64,000 nucleotides of DNA, from positions 248,001-312,000 of the forward strand of contig CAVQBN010000023.1 in the NCBI GenBank assembly GCA_963710735.1, written 5' to 3'. This DNA comes from FEN-1297 sp963710735. GTDB lineage: Bacteria; Bacteroidota; Ignavibacteria; Ignavibacteriales; Ignavibacteriaceae. The notes under the pieces were generated by a model. The model ran no database searches. It saw nothing but the letters and a program-made list of their open reading frames with translations, and was not told the origin of the DNA. A program made the translations under genes and the position numbers. Shown here piece by piece: positions 11,301 through 18,161 of the stretch; position 1 is the stretch's first letter; every line of letters begins with the position of its first letter.

Positions 11301-11662
11301 CAAACCTTTATCTTCAGGAATTTAAAGCCCGGTATATTGAAGCCGGCGGCACAGATATAATAACTGATGCTTCTAAAAATAGCATTAATAAAATGCCTTT
11401 AAGTTTTGATCTTAAACAGAATTACCCAAACCCGTTTAATCCATCAACAACAATAACTTTTTCTATTCCAAAGGAAAGTAATGTTACTATTAAGATATTC
11501 AATACTCTTGGGCAGGAAGTTAAAACATTGCTTAATCGAAATGAAAACCCGGGAACCTATTATTTAAATTTCAACGCTCAAAATTTAAGCTCAGGTATTT
11601 ATTTTTATAGTTTAAGAGCGGGAAATAATTATATAGTTAAAAAAATGATGTTTCTAAAGTAA
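8342..11662 (+). CDS. T9SS-exported lamin-tail / twin phospholipase D (HKD) protein
   Basis: A 1106-residue secreted protein. I place the start at ATG 8342, which follows GGAAGGG at a proper distance, rather than the in-frame ATG at 8306. Order of parts: signal peptide ending TYAQ; lamin-tail domain (VISEILIDG, then DEFVEIYNPT); a beta-rich region; an OB-fold-like module (VTVSGIITADYNSTGTDVYV); a fibronectin-like domain; two PLD modules with HKD-type motifs, LMHNKFGVFD plus WTGSWN in the first and LLHHKYAVID plus ITGSHNWSS in the second; and a T9SS sorting domain starting QNYPNPFNPST. Paired HKD motifs form one active site in phosphodiesterases of the PLD superfamily, including nucleases and phospholipases. 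Lamin-tail plus OB modules are commonly seen on secreted nucleases, so extracellular DNA degradation is my best guess. It is a single transcription unit with its own terminator. Confidence 0.88.
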   Translation: MELNNTKHHNLLALFLTAVFISVIVLFGENTYAQPANHLVISEILIDGVNESSASTNDEFVEIYNPTAAPIDVSNWTIDYRSASSTSFNNKYTFPSGAIIQSHKFYLFGGGGVSNRDNSAESVLLGLGNTGGGVFIRNSTGTTIDLIGWGTAIAGNYEGSVATKPAQGVSLERKANSASSSTTMGIGGSDELEGNGYDTDNNANDFVVRQTPQPQNSSSPAEPAIDNGGNGTGTASVFPEWINASESANLTFKISGDGTHTLDSVLIVIPSSLGWTWSGNISDITVSGDAAVSSSLSIESDTIFIGAAAITSTDSLFVNINNVTAPSNPSYTDFTVKTALTGGLPLPISTLPRINVLKVVPIIQVHVNDANGVPVSPYGVGSSVTVSGIITADYNSTGTDVYVQDATAGIDLYSPSRITDYQVGDSVTVTGTILQFRGLTEISPDPNLFVVHSHGNKVPDPMVLTAEEVNLTFHTDDFTEPNEGRLVRLNGVTYSASSGTVTDASGTTSAYVGSLNAPAGTFDLIGILKQYKPGITVSAPYTSDYEVNPRSQADIISGPGPSFINIPIENDIKPNSVSLSFKTSRLAQTVVRYGKTSAYNDSVVISTPDTVHLITLSGLWPATVYHYQVTVTDTGGSNFTGDAIFSSASPVGSSGIMDVYFNHSVDTSVSLGENAQVVNIAQKLINQINEANYSIDLALYSLSGTVGANIANALIAAKNRGVKVRVIGEQDNQGTAPWSTLKNNGIPVIGDGFDAVNKGNGLMHNKFGVFDFRDTSSFLDDWIWTGSWNATDPGNNNDAQNVIEIQDKSLAQAYTMEFNEMWGSNTDVPNASNSRFGIRKTDNTPHRFNINGTPIQLYFDPSDHTTSHMGEVLNAAQSSINIAMLTFTRDDLAQILINKKNQGDKVRIILDNNSDTGNEYSNLLSNGIDIHLKGSAVAGLLHHKYAVIDADNSSADQIVITGSHNWSSSAETSNNENTLIIHSKRIANLYLQEFKARYIEAGGTDIITDASKNSINKMPLSFDLKQNYPNPFNPSTTITFSIPKESNVTIKIFNTLGQEVKTLLNRNENPGTYYLNFNAQNLSSGIYFYSLRAGNNYIVKKMMFLK

Positions 11663-11677
11663 AATTAAGCTATTCCG

Positions 11678-11714
11678 GAAACATGCCTGACCCAAGGCAT
11701 GTTTCAAATTTTTT
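11678..11714 (+). terminator. Rho-independent terminator after the PLD protein
   Basis: An 11-bp perfect stem (11678-11688 with 11695-11705), loop GACCCA, followed directly by AAATTTTTTCT. It separates the PLD gene from atpD. Confidence 0.85.
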
Positions 11715-11840
11715 CTCTTCATCCTCAAATAAAAAGCTATTCTATGTCTTTATTTGTTGTGTATAATATAAATAAATTTGTAAAATCATAGATGAATCAT
11801 TAAATTTGAAAACTAAATTTTAAACCTTCATAGGATAATA

Positions 11841-13250
11841 ATGAGCGAAATTAGTGGAAAAATTATACAGGTAATTGGACCTGTCATTGATGTCGAATTT
11901 GAAGAGAATCACCTTCCAAAAATATATAATGCAATAAGAATACCTAGAACTTCTACCGAAGGCGTTAAAGAAGATTTAATTGCTGAGGTTCAGCAGCATT
12001 TGGGTGAAAATAGAGTCCGTGCTGTTGCAATGGATACCACAGACGGCCTTGTGAGAGGTATGGAAGCAATTGATACCCAGCAGCCGATATCTGTTCCTGT
12101 CGGCCCTGAGACATTAGGCAGGCTTATAAATGTTATTGGAAATGGAATTGATGGACTTGGTGAAATTAAGTCAGATAAAAAATACCCTATCCACAGACCT
12201 GCGCCGTTATTTAAAAATCTTTCTACTAAAAATGAAATATTCGAAACAGGTATAAAAGTTATTGATCTTATTGAACCTTACTCAAAAGGCGGTAAAACCG
12301 GACTTTTCGGCGGCGCCGGTGTTGGTAAAACAGTTATTATCCAGGAACTAATTCATAATATCGCCCAGGAGCATGGCGGATATTCTGTTTTTGCCGGCGT
12401 GGGTGAACGTACCAGGGAAGGAAACGACCTTTGGCTGGAAATGAAGGAATCTGGCGTTTTGGAAAAAACAGCACTTGTATTTGGGCAGATGAATGAACCG
12501 CCAGGTGCGAGGTTAAGAATAGCTTTGACAGGTCTGACTATAGCAGAATATTTTAGAGAAGAAGAGGGAAGAGACGTTCTTTTATTTATAGATAACATTT
12601 TCCGTTTTACCCAGGCTGGTTCCGAAGTATCTGCACTTCTCGGACGTATGCCTTCCGCGGTAGGTTATCAGCCGAACCTTGCTTCGGAAATGGGCGCTTT
12701 ACAGGAAAGAATTACTTCAACCGATAAAGGCTCAATCACATCTGTTCAAGCTATTTATGTGCCCGCAGATGACTTAACTGATCCTGCTCCTGCTGCAGCT
12801 TTCGCACATCTAGATGCGACAACAACGCTTAGCCGTCAGATATCAGAACTTGGTATTTATCCTGCAGTGGATCCACTTGATTCAACATCCAGAATAATGG
12901 AACCTGGAATTCTCGGTCAGGAACATTATGACGTTGCAAGATTATGTAAAGAAATTCTTCAGCAGTATAAAGATCTGCAGGATATAATTAATATTCTTGG
13001 TATGGATGAACTTTCTGATGACGATAAAACAGTAGTCAGAAGAGCAAGAAGAATTCAAAGATTTTTCAGCCAGCCCTTTCATGTTGCCGAACAATTTACC
13101 GGATTTAAAGGTAAGTATGTTAAACTTGAAGATACGATAAGAGGATTTAGAGGAATTATAAATGGTGAATATGATGATCTTCCGGAAGCTGCTTTTATGT
13201 ATGTAGGCACTATTGAAGAAGTCGTTGAAAAAGCTAAAACAATGAAATAA
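11841..13250 (+). CDS. atpD: F1F0 ATP synthase subunit beta
   Basis: The catalytic beta subunit of the F1 head, 469 residues, the normal length. The P-loop GGAGVGKT is near residue 157, followed by the family blocks GERTREGNDL, MNEPPGAR, ALTGLTIAEYF and the Walker B stretch DVLLFIDNIFRFTQAGSEVS; the signature PAPAAAFAHLDATTTLSR is also present. It makes ATP from ADP and phosphate at the alpha-beta interface. Only atpC follows (two bases after the stop); the alpha, gamma, delta, a, b and c genes are not in the window. Separation of atpDC from the rest of the operon is known in Chlorobi and related bacteria. A TATAAT hexamer at 11762-11767 could be part of its promoter, but I see no matching -35. 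Confidence 0.98.
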   Translation: MSEISGKIIQVIGPVIDVEFEENHLPKIYNAIRIPRTSTEGVKEDLIAEVQQHLGENRVRAVAMDTTDGLVRGMEAIDTQQPISVPVGPETLGRLINVIGNGIDGLGEIKSDKKYPIHRPAPLFKNLSTKNEIFETGIKVIDLIEPYSKGGKTGLFGGAGVGKTVIIQELIHNIAQEHGGYSVFAGVGERTREGNDLWLEMKESGVLEKTALVFGQMNEPPGARLRIALTGLTIAEYFREEEGRDVLLFIDNIFRFTQAGSEVSALLGRMPSAVGYQPNLASEMGALQERITSTDKGSITSVQAIYVPADDLTDPAPAAAFAHLDATTTLSRQISELGIYPAVDPLDSTSRIMEPGILGQEHYDVARLCKEILQQYKDLQDIINILGMDELSDDDKTVVRRARRIQRFFSQPFHVAEQFTGFKGKYVKLEDTIRGFRGIINGEYDDLPEAAFMYVGTIEEVVEKAKTMK

Positions 13251-13252
13251 TT

Positions 13253-13672
13253 ATGGCGGGTTTATTCTTAGAAATATTGACTCCCTCTAAATTAGCTTAT
13301 ACAGGAAATGTTAAATCTGTTTCAGTTCCCGGAACTCTAGGCTCATTTCAGATATTGTTTAATCATGCACCAATCATAAGCACATTAGATGTAGGCACTA
13401 TAATAGTTGAAGTTGAAGATAAATCATTTAAATATTTTGCAACCAGCGGCGGAACAATAGAAGTATTGAATAACAAAATTCGTATTCTTACCGATGCATT
13501 AGAAGCTGTTGAAGATATTGATTTAGAGCGTGCTAAGAACGCATTGGATAGAGCGCAAAATAGACTCGCAAATAAAGACTCTGAAAAAGTAAACATAAGC
13601 AGGGCAGAAGCAGCTTTAGCAAGGGCTTCGAATAGAATTAAGATTGTTGAAAAGTATTCTGTTATGCAGTAA
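13253..13672 (+). CDS. atpC: F1F0 ATP synthase subunit epsilon
   Basis: The 139-residue epsilon subunit of the F1 central stalk, which couples rotation to catalysis and can inhibit ATP hydrolysis. The N-terminal beta-sandwich shows the family pattern LEILTPSKLAYTGNVKSVSVPG, then GSFQILFNHAPIISTL. The C-terminal helical hairpin (about residues 88-130, alternating Ala and Arg: RAKNALDRAQNRL) is full length. It starts two bases after the atpD stop, so the pair is cotranscribed. A hairpin directly after the stop ends the unit. Confidence 0.96.
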   Translation: MAGLFLEILTPSKLAYTGNVKSVSVPGTLGSFQILFNHAPIISTLDVGTIIVEVEDKSFKYFATSGGTIEVLNNKIRILTDALEAVEDIDLERAKNALDRAQNRLANKDSEKVNISRAEAALARASNRIKIVEKYSVMQ

Positions 13673-13677
13673 AAATT

Positions 13678-13700
13678 TTTCCTTTGATAGACAAAGGAAA
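13678..13700. terminator. Terminator after atpC, possibly bidirectional
   Basis: A 9-bp stem (13678-13686 with 13692-13700) with a 5-base loop, flanked by A-rich sequence on the left and TAAAAATTTT on the right. It lies between the convergent atpC and the Lon-domain gene and could serve both. Confidence 0.7.
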
Positions 13701-13728
13701 TAAAAATTTTCTTAAGTAATATTCATTA

Positions 13729-14352
13729 TCAATTTATATAACCATTCCCCAATATAATATTCCTTTGTGCAGTATTTTCCGAGAGATTTATATCCACATT
13801 TTCAAAATATTCTAACAAAAAACTAAGCCTTTCATTTTCATTTTGAATTGATAGTAATGTTTGCTGCTGTTCAAGGGATAGCCCGGATTTTTCAGCCAGC
13901 TTAAAAGATTTAACGGTCGTTGAATAATAGTTTTTCCAAAAAGATTCTTCCAGATGATAATTGATCTTATCTAAAATTTTCTCAAACCTTGTTTGAAGTT
14001 CTTCCACTAAATCATTATCAATTTCCGAATCAAAATCTGGATATTCTTCCACATTTGCAATATAGTAACCATCAGGACCGATTACATAATCCAGAATATG
14101 AAATCTTTTTTGAGCTTTTACAACTATATCCATTTCGCCAGTAATATATTTTTTCAATATTTTTAGGATTGTAACATACGATCCTATAGAAGAAATCTCT
14201 TCGCCTATTTTAGCAATTATTCCAAAACCTTCATCATTATCCATGCATTTTTGTATCATTTTTTTATAGCGGTTTTCAAAAATGTGCAAAGGATATTTTG
14301 AATAAGGAAAAACAACCAAGTTTAAAGGAAATATCGCAATCTTTGATTTCAT
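13729..14352 (-). CDS. Lon substrate-binding (LON/PUA-like) domain protein
   Basis: A 207-residue cytoplasmic protein matching the N-terminal substrate-binding domain of Lon protease without AAA or protease domains. Typical features are the start KIAIFPLNLVVFPYSKYPLHIFE, then RYKKMIQKC and GEMDIVVKAQKRFHI. Free-standing proteins of this kind are widespread; they are thought to bind protein or peptide partners, but no biochemical role is firmly established. It converges with atpC, 56 bases away. No Lon protease gene is nearby. Confidence 0.85.
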   Translation of the reverse strand: MKSKIAIFPLNLVVFPYSKYPLHIFENRYKKMIQKCMDNDEGFGIIAKIGEEISSIGSYVTILKILKKYITGEMDIVVKAQKRFHILDYVIGPDGYYIANVEEYPDFDSEIDNDLVEELQTRFEKILDKINYHLEESFWKNYYSTTVKSFKLAEKSGLSLEQQQTLLSIQNENERLSFLLEYFENVDINLSENTAQRNIILGNGYIN

Positions 14353-14410
14353 TTTATTATATAACTTAATCTGAGAGTCAAATTAAAAAAAATATATGGT
14401 TAAATAAATA

Positions 14411-14440
14411 AAAAAAAGCCGCCCATTAATTGAGCGGCTT
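14411..14440 (-). terminator. Rho-independent terminator of the superoxide dismutase gene
   Basis: Read on the minus strand, a 7-bp GC-rich stem (14434-14440 with 14416-14422) follows the stop of the superoxide dismutase gene by 22 bases and is followed by a T run (the A run 14411-14417 on the plus strand). Confidence 0.8.
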
Positions 14441-14462
14441 AAATTAATCGATTTGAATTTGT

Positions 14463-15071
14463 TTATTTAACTGCAGAAAATCTTGATGCGACTTCATCCC
14501 AGTTTATAACATTCCACCAATTTTCAATGTACTCAGGACGTCTGTTCTGGTATTTCAAATAATAAGCATGTTCCCAAACATCTAAACCTAAAATAGGTGA
14601 GCCTTTTTGGTCAGCGACATCCATCAATGGATTATCCTGGTTTGGAGTAGAAGTGACTACTAGTTTATTGTTCTGTACAATAAGCCAGGCCCAGCCGGAA
14701 CCAAATCTTGTAGCAGCAGCTGTCGTAAACTTACTTTTAAATTCATCAAAAGAACCAAAAGCAGAATTTACAGCATCGGCTAACTTACCGGTAGGCTGTC
14801 CGCCGCCGCCTTTTTTCATTATTGTCCAGAATAAAGAGTGATTAAAATGTCCGCCGCCGTTATTCCTGACAGCAGTCGGGCTTTTCGATACATTTTTTAG
14901 AATTTCTTCAAGTGATTTATTTTCTAAATCACTTCCGGCTATAGCATTATTTAAATTATTTACATAGCCATTGTGATGTTTCGTGTAATGGATTTCCATT
15001 GTCATCTTATCAATGTAAGGTTCCAATGCATCGTATGCATAAGGCAATTTTGGAAGTTCAAATTTTCCCAT
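14463..15071 (-). CDS. sodA: Superoxide dismutase, Fe/Mn type
   Basis: The 202-residue enzyme dismutates superoxide to oxygen and hydrogen peroxide. Metal ligands are visible: His28 (MEIHYTKHHNGYV), the His in HFNHSLFW, and Asp and His in LDVWEHAYY. The blocks FGSGWAWLIV and YIENWWNVINW are standard. No signal peptide, so it is cytoplasmic. Choice of metal (Fe or Mn) cannot be fixed from sequence; the symbol sodA is used by convention and sodB is equally possible. It is followed by its own terminator and preceded, about 120 bases upstream, by the Fe-S cluster genes, which fits an oxidative-stress neighbourhood. Confidence 0.95.
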   Translation of the reverse strand: MGKFELPKLPYAYDALEPYIDKMTMEIHYTKHHNGYVNNLNNAIAGSDLENKSLEEILKNVSKSPTAVRNNGGGHFNHSLFWTIMKKGGGGQPTGKLADAVNSAFGSFDEFKSKFTTAAATRFGSGWAWLIVQNNKLVVTSTPNQDNPLMDVADQKGSPILGLDVWEHAYYLKYQNRRPEYIENWWNVINWDEVASRFSAVK

Positions 15072-15191
15072 TTTTTACTCCTATTATAAATTATTAATAA
15101 ATTATCATTAACTAAAAGATTGGATACATTTAATATCGTTTCACTCAGAATAACGATATTAAAAACAAACGTAACTAAAAAATTAAAATTA

Positions 15192-15542
15192 TTAAACGCT
15201 GAAAGATTCTCCGCATCCGCAAGTTTTTGTAGCATTTGGATTATTAAAAATAAATCCCTTGCCATTTAAACCATCGGTAAAATCTAATTCTGTTCCTGAC
15301 AAATAAAATAAACTTTTTCCATCAACAAATAACTTTACGCCGTTTTCTTCAATTGTTGTGTCACCTTCCTTTGGTGCAGCATCAAAACCGAGAGTATAAG
15401 TTAAACCCGAGCATCCGCCGCCTTTAACTCCGACTCTTAATCCATAAGATTCCGGAACCTTATTTTCCTGCATAATTGTTTTTACTTCTATTGCAGCTTT
15501 TTCGGTTATTCTTATATCAGTTTCAGCTTGAACACTTGACAT
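15192..15542 (-). CDS. A-type iron-sulfur cluster carrier (HesB/IscA/ErpA family)
   Basis: A 116-residue protein that carries Fe-S clusters and hands them to target enzymes. The three conserved cysteines are at Cys44 (GGGCSGLTY) and Cys108 and Cys110 (TCGCGES). I start at ATG 15542; a TTG directly before it is open but less likely, since AGAAGGA sits nine bases ahead of the ATG. It follows the cysteine desulfurase and a small unknown gene on the same strand, about 88 bases after the latter. IscU or SufBCD scaffolds are not in the window, so the scaffold must be elsewhere. Whether it is IscA-, ErpA- or SufA-like cannot be separated here. Confidence 0.93.
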   Translation of the reverse strand: MSSVQAETDIRITEKAAIEVKTIMQENKVPESYGLRVGVKGGGCSGLTYTLGFDAAPKEGDTTIEENGVKLFVDGKSLFYLSGTELDFTDGLNGKGFIFNNPNATKTCGCGESFSV

Positions 15543-15629
15543 CAAAAAATTCCTTCTATTTTGAATGAATATTTAAACTAAAATTAATTATAGTCAAATT
15601 ATTTTCTTATAAATGTGAGCAAATCAACC

Positions 15630-15938
15630 TTATAAAGGATCACCGGGGGCCGTCGTCACAAATTCCGGGTAATTTAACCTCCAGCCGAATAAATTTACTC
15701 TTATAAAAATTTTCTTTTCTTCTAAATAATCTCCTAAGCGATTGGCTAATTCTTCAGATTCTTTATTGGAGATTTTAATCCCTTTTTTCTCTAAATATTT
15801 CTGCAATCCGAATTGCAGATCTCTAAAGAAAAAATTTGAATTATGAAAAAAAGGATATTTAGCTTTCAAAAATTTAAGAAATACTTGATCATCATTTTTA
15901 ATTAAATCAAAATATTTCATAATAAGTTCCTCATTCAT
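15630..15938 (-). CDS. Small hypothetical protein in the Fe-S cluster group
   Basis: A 102-residue, mostly alpha-helical protein with no signal peptide, no cysteines and no family I recognise. Helices are rich in Lys, Glu and Phe (YFDLIKNDDQVFLKFLKAKY). It begins four bases after the cysteine desulfurase stop, so it is cotranscribed with it. Its length, helical content and position could suit an Fe-S assembly accessory protein, but no residue pattern supports that; function unknown. Confidence 0.7.
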   Translation of the reverse strand: MNEELIMKYFDLIKNDDQVFLKFLKAKYPFFHNSNFFFRDLQFGLQKYLEKKGIKISNKESEELANRLGDYLEEKKIFIRVNLFGWRLNYPEFVTTAPGDPL

Positions 15939-15942
15939 TTTG

Positions 15943-17133
15943 TTATTTTATAATACTTTCTTTTTTATTTTCTAAATTAGGCGAAATAATTCTTAAATTA
16001 TTAACCTTCTCAGCACTTTTTTCAATTACGTAATTAATTTCTTCCTCGGTATTAAACCTGCCGATACTAAATCTTATCGAGGATCTTGCTAATTCATCAG
16101 ACAAACCAATTGCTTTTAGAACGTGGCTTGGTTTTAATGATTCTGAAGAACATGCCGCTCCTGTTGAAACTGCTATCTCTCTAAAATTACTGATAAAGTT
16201 TTCTGATCGTACATTTTTAAAACTTAGGTTAAGATTGTTCGGTATTCTTTCTGCCATTGATCCATTTACAAATACATCATCAAGATAAGACTTTAAGCCT
16301 TTGTAAAGATTATTCCTCAAAAATCTTATCCTTTTTGTTTCCTCTTCAAATAATTCTTTTGAAAGTTCGACAGCTTTGCCAAACCCAACAATTCCTGGGA
16401 CATTTAGTGTGCCGGGACGAATATTTTTCTCTTGTCCTCCACCATAAAATAGGGGAGAGATCTTTATCTTTGGATTTTTATTCCTTATATAAATCGCTCC
16501 GATTCCTTTAGGGCCGTAAACTTTATGTGAAGTAAATGAAGCTATGTCTACATTTGAGCTTTCAACATCAAATGGAATTTTACCAATAGCTTGAGTAGCA
16601 TCAGTATGAAAAAGAACATTGTGTCTCCGGCAAATTGCGCCGATTTCATTAATATTATTTATTGTCCCTATTTCATTATTTGCCGTCATAATAGAAACTA
16701 AAATAGTTTTATCAGTAATAGAATCTTTTAGTTGGTCTAGATCTATCATTCCTTCCCGATTAACAGAGAGCCACGAAATATCAAATCCTTTTTTTTCTAA
16801 AACATTTAATGAATCTAGAACCGCACTGTGTTCTATTACCGTAGTAATAATGTGATTACCTTTTTTAGAATAAGATTCAGCTATTCCAAAATGAGCAAGA
16901 TTAATTGATTCTGTAGCACCGCTTGTGAAATAAATTTCTTTAGGGTCACAGTTTATAAATTCCGCAATAATTTTACGCGAATGTTCAACAGCACTTTCTG
17001 CTTCCCATCCGAATGAATGATTTTTACTGGAAGCATTTCCGAATTTTTCCAGAAAATAAGGTTTCATTGCCTCAAATACTAAAGGATCAACCGGTGTTGT
17101 TGCCTGATTATCTAAATATATCGGGAAATTCAT
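15943..17133 (-). CDS. iscS: Cysteine desulfurase (IscS/NifS-like)
   Basis: A 396-residue PLP enzyme that takes sulfur from cysteine for Fe-S cluster and thiocofactor synthesis. The PLP lysine is Lys204 (SFTSHKVYGPKG), His101 of the EHSA block stacks on PLP, and the persulfide-forming cysteine is Cys328 in STGAACSSES, on the long loop typical of group I enzymes. The N-terminal YLDNQATTPVDP is standard. Upstream, 41 bases away, is an Rrf2-type regulator; downstream are a small unknown gene and an A-type carrier. This parallels the iscR-iscS-iscA order but without iscU. The symbol is given on overall similarity; NifS is a close alternative. Confidence 0.93.
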   Translation of the reverse strand: MNFPIYLDNQATTPVDPLVFEAMKPYFLEKFGNASSKNHSFGWEAESAVEHSRKIIAEFINCDPKEIYFTSGATESINLAHFGIAESYSKKGNHIITTVIEHSAVLDSLNVLEKKGFDISWLSVNREGMIDLDQLKDSITDKTILVSIMTANNEIGTINNINEIGAICRRHNVLFHTDATQAIGKIPFDVESSNVDIASFTSHKVYGPKGIGAIYIRNKNPKIKISPLFYGGGQEKNIRPGTLNVPGIVGFGKAVELSKELFEEETKRIRFLRNNLYKGLKSYLDDVFVNGSMAERIPNNLNLSFKNVRSENFISNFREIAVSTGAACSSESLKPSHVLKAIGLSDELARSSIRFSIGRFNTEEEINYVIEKSAEKVNNLRIISPNLENKKESIIK

Positions 17134-17174
17134 AAATCAATTTATTACTTAAAATTTCAAATTAAAATTAACAC

Positions 17175-17582
17175 TTACATTATCTGGTAAATTGTAGTTG
17201 AATCGAATAATTTATCTATTTCTCTTTGTAATTTAATTAAAGGGTTCCGTATACAGCAATTATTTAAATGTACACATTCTGCAGCAGAATGATTTTGATC
17301 CATACAATCGGTTATCTTATAATTTGTTTCAATTGCACTAATTATATCAATAATTGAAATCTCTTTAGGTGATTTACTTAACGAATAACCCCCTTTAATC
17401 CCTTGATAAGATTTAACAATGTTGAACTTACTAAGTCTTTGTAAAACCTTTGATAATAATTCGTAAGAAATATTATATTCATCAGAAATTTCTTTGGCGG
17501 TAACACTAATTCCGATTGGTTTTGCTGCAATATGTTTAACTGCCATTAAAGCATATTCAACTTTTTTAGATAGCTTAAGCAT
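17175..17582 (-). CDS. Rrf2-family transcriptional regulator (IscR-like)
   Basis: A 135-residue winged-helix repressor/activator. The N-terminal HTH reads MLKLSKKVEYALMAVKHIAA then ISVTAKEISDEYNISYELLSK, and the wing GIKGGYSLSK. Four cysteines, Cys93, Cys103, Cys109 and Cys110, form a C-x9-C-x5-CC cluster near the place where IscR binds its [2Fe-2S] cluster (C-x5-C-x5-C); the spacing differs. It leads the cysteine desulfurase group, so autoregulation of Fe-S assembly in response to cluster status is likely. A perfect dyad with 8-base arms begins three bases upstream of its start codon, which fits negative autoregulation. Confidence 0.92.
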   Translation of the reverse strand: MLKLSKKVEYALMAVKHIAAKPIGISVTAKEISDEYNISYELLSKVLQRLSKFNIVKSYQGIKGGYSLSKSPKEISIIDIISAIETNYKITDCMDQNHSAAECVHLNNCCIRNPLIKLQREIDKLFDSTTIYQIM

Positions 17583-17584
17583 AA

Positions 17585-17607
17585 AATACGACTAATTTTG
17601 TCGTATT
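17585..17607. promoter_or_regulatory. Putative Rrf2 operator at its own gene
   Basis: AATACGAC (17585-17592) and its exact reverse complement (17600-17607) are separated by seven bases. The site begins three bases upstream of the Rrf2 start codon, overlapping where the ribosome binding site should be. Rrf2-type regulators bind dyads of this size, so autorepression is the simplest reading. Confidence 0.6.
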
Positions 17608-17692
17608 AAACTATGAAATTAACAGATAAGATTCAACTTTTAAAGTTTTAAAACGTGATTTAAATAAAAATATATGGAATAATTTAGAATCG

Positions 17693-17715
17693 ATACGGTC
17701 GATTTTGCATCGTAT
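17693..17715. promoter_or_regulatory. Second ATACG...CGTAT dyad in the divergent promoter region
   Basis: ATACG at 17693-17697 faces CGTAT at 17711-17715 with 13 bases between (11 in the copy at 17586-17606). It lies 66 bases before the thioredoxin-like gene. Shared half-sites suggest that the same Rrf2 protein also controls the divergent thioredoxin pair. Confidence 0.45.
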
Positions 17716-17780
17716 TGTTAATTAAAAAATAATTAATGACATAATTCAATATCAAATAACAAATTTAGAAGGTTTTAGCT

Positions 17781-18128
17781 ATGTTGCAGACAAACTTAAA
17801 ACACATTACCTCAGAAAAAGAATTCAATGAAGAAATAAGTAAAAATGAAAATGTAATGATTTGCTGCGGGAGAATGGGGCCTATGTGTGTACCTGTTTAT
17901 GGAGTTATGGAAGAAATAGAAGGAGAATACAAACACGTGGCTTTCAGAGATATGGAATTTGATAGCCCGGATGCCGGTGTCATTAGAAATTTACCGGAAT
18001 GCAGAAATTTTGCCGGCTTACCGTTTACAGTATATTTTAAAAATGGAAAGCTTGTAAAAGCAACAAGCAGTATCCAATCGATGGAACAAGTAACGGAAAT
18101 TATAGATAAAGAATTCGGTAAAAATTAA
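17781..18128 (+). CDS. Thioredoxin-like protein with C-C-x6-C motif
   Basis: A 115-residue thioredoxin-fold protein. In place of the CxxC active site it has Cys28-Cys29 and Cys36 (MICCGRMGPMC, then VPVYG); Pro81 in FAGLPFTVYF sits where the cis-proline is expected, and Cys74 lies shortly before it. The thioredoxin reductase gene follows after 33 bases, so electrons probably pass from NADPH through the reductase to this protein. The cysteine spacing is not that of a normal thioredoxin, and the redox pair could be Cys29/Cys36, Cys28/Cys36 or one with Cys74. The Rrf2 regulator upstream and shared dyads suggest redox or Fe-S stress control. Confidence 0.78.
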   Translation: MLQTNLKHITSEKEFNEEISKNENVMICCGRMGPMCVPVYGVMEEIEGEYKHVAFRDMEFDSPDAGVIRNLPECRNFAGLPFTVYFKNGKLVKATSSIQSMEQVTEIIDKEFGKN

Positions 18129-18161
18129 TTCTTTATAGAAAATTTATAACTACAAATCAAT

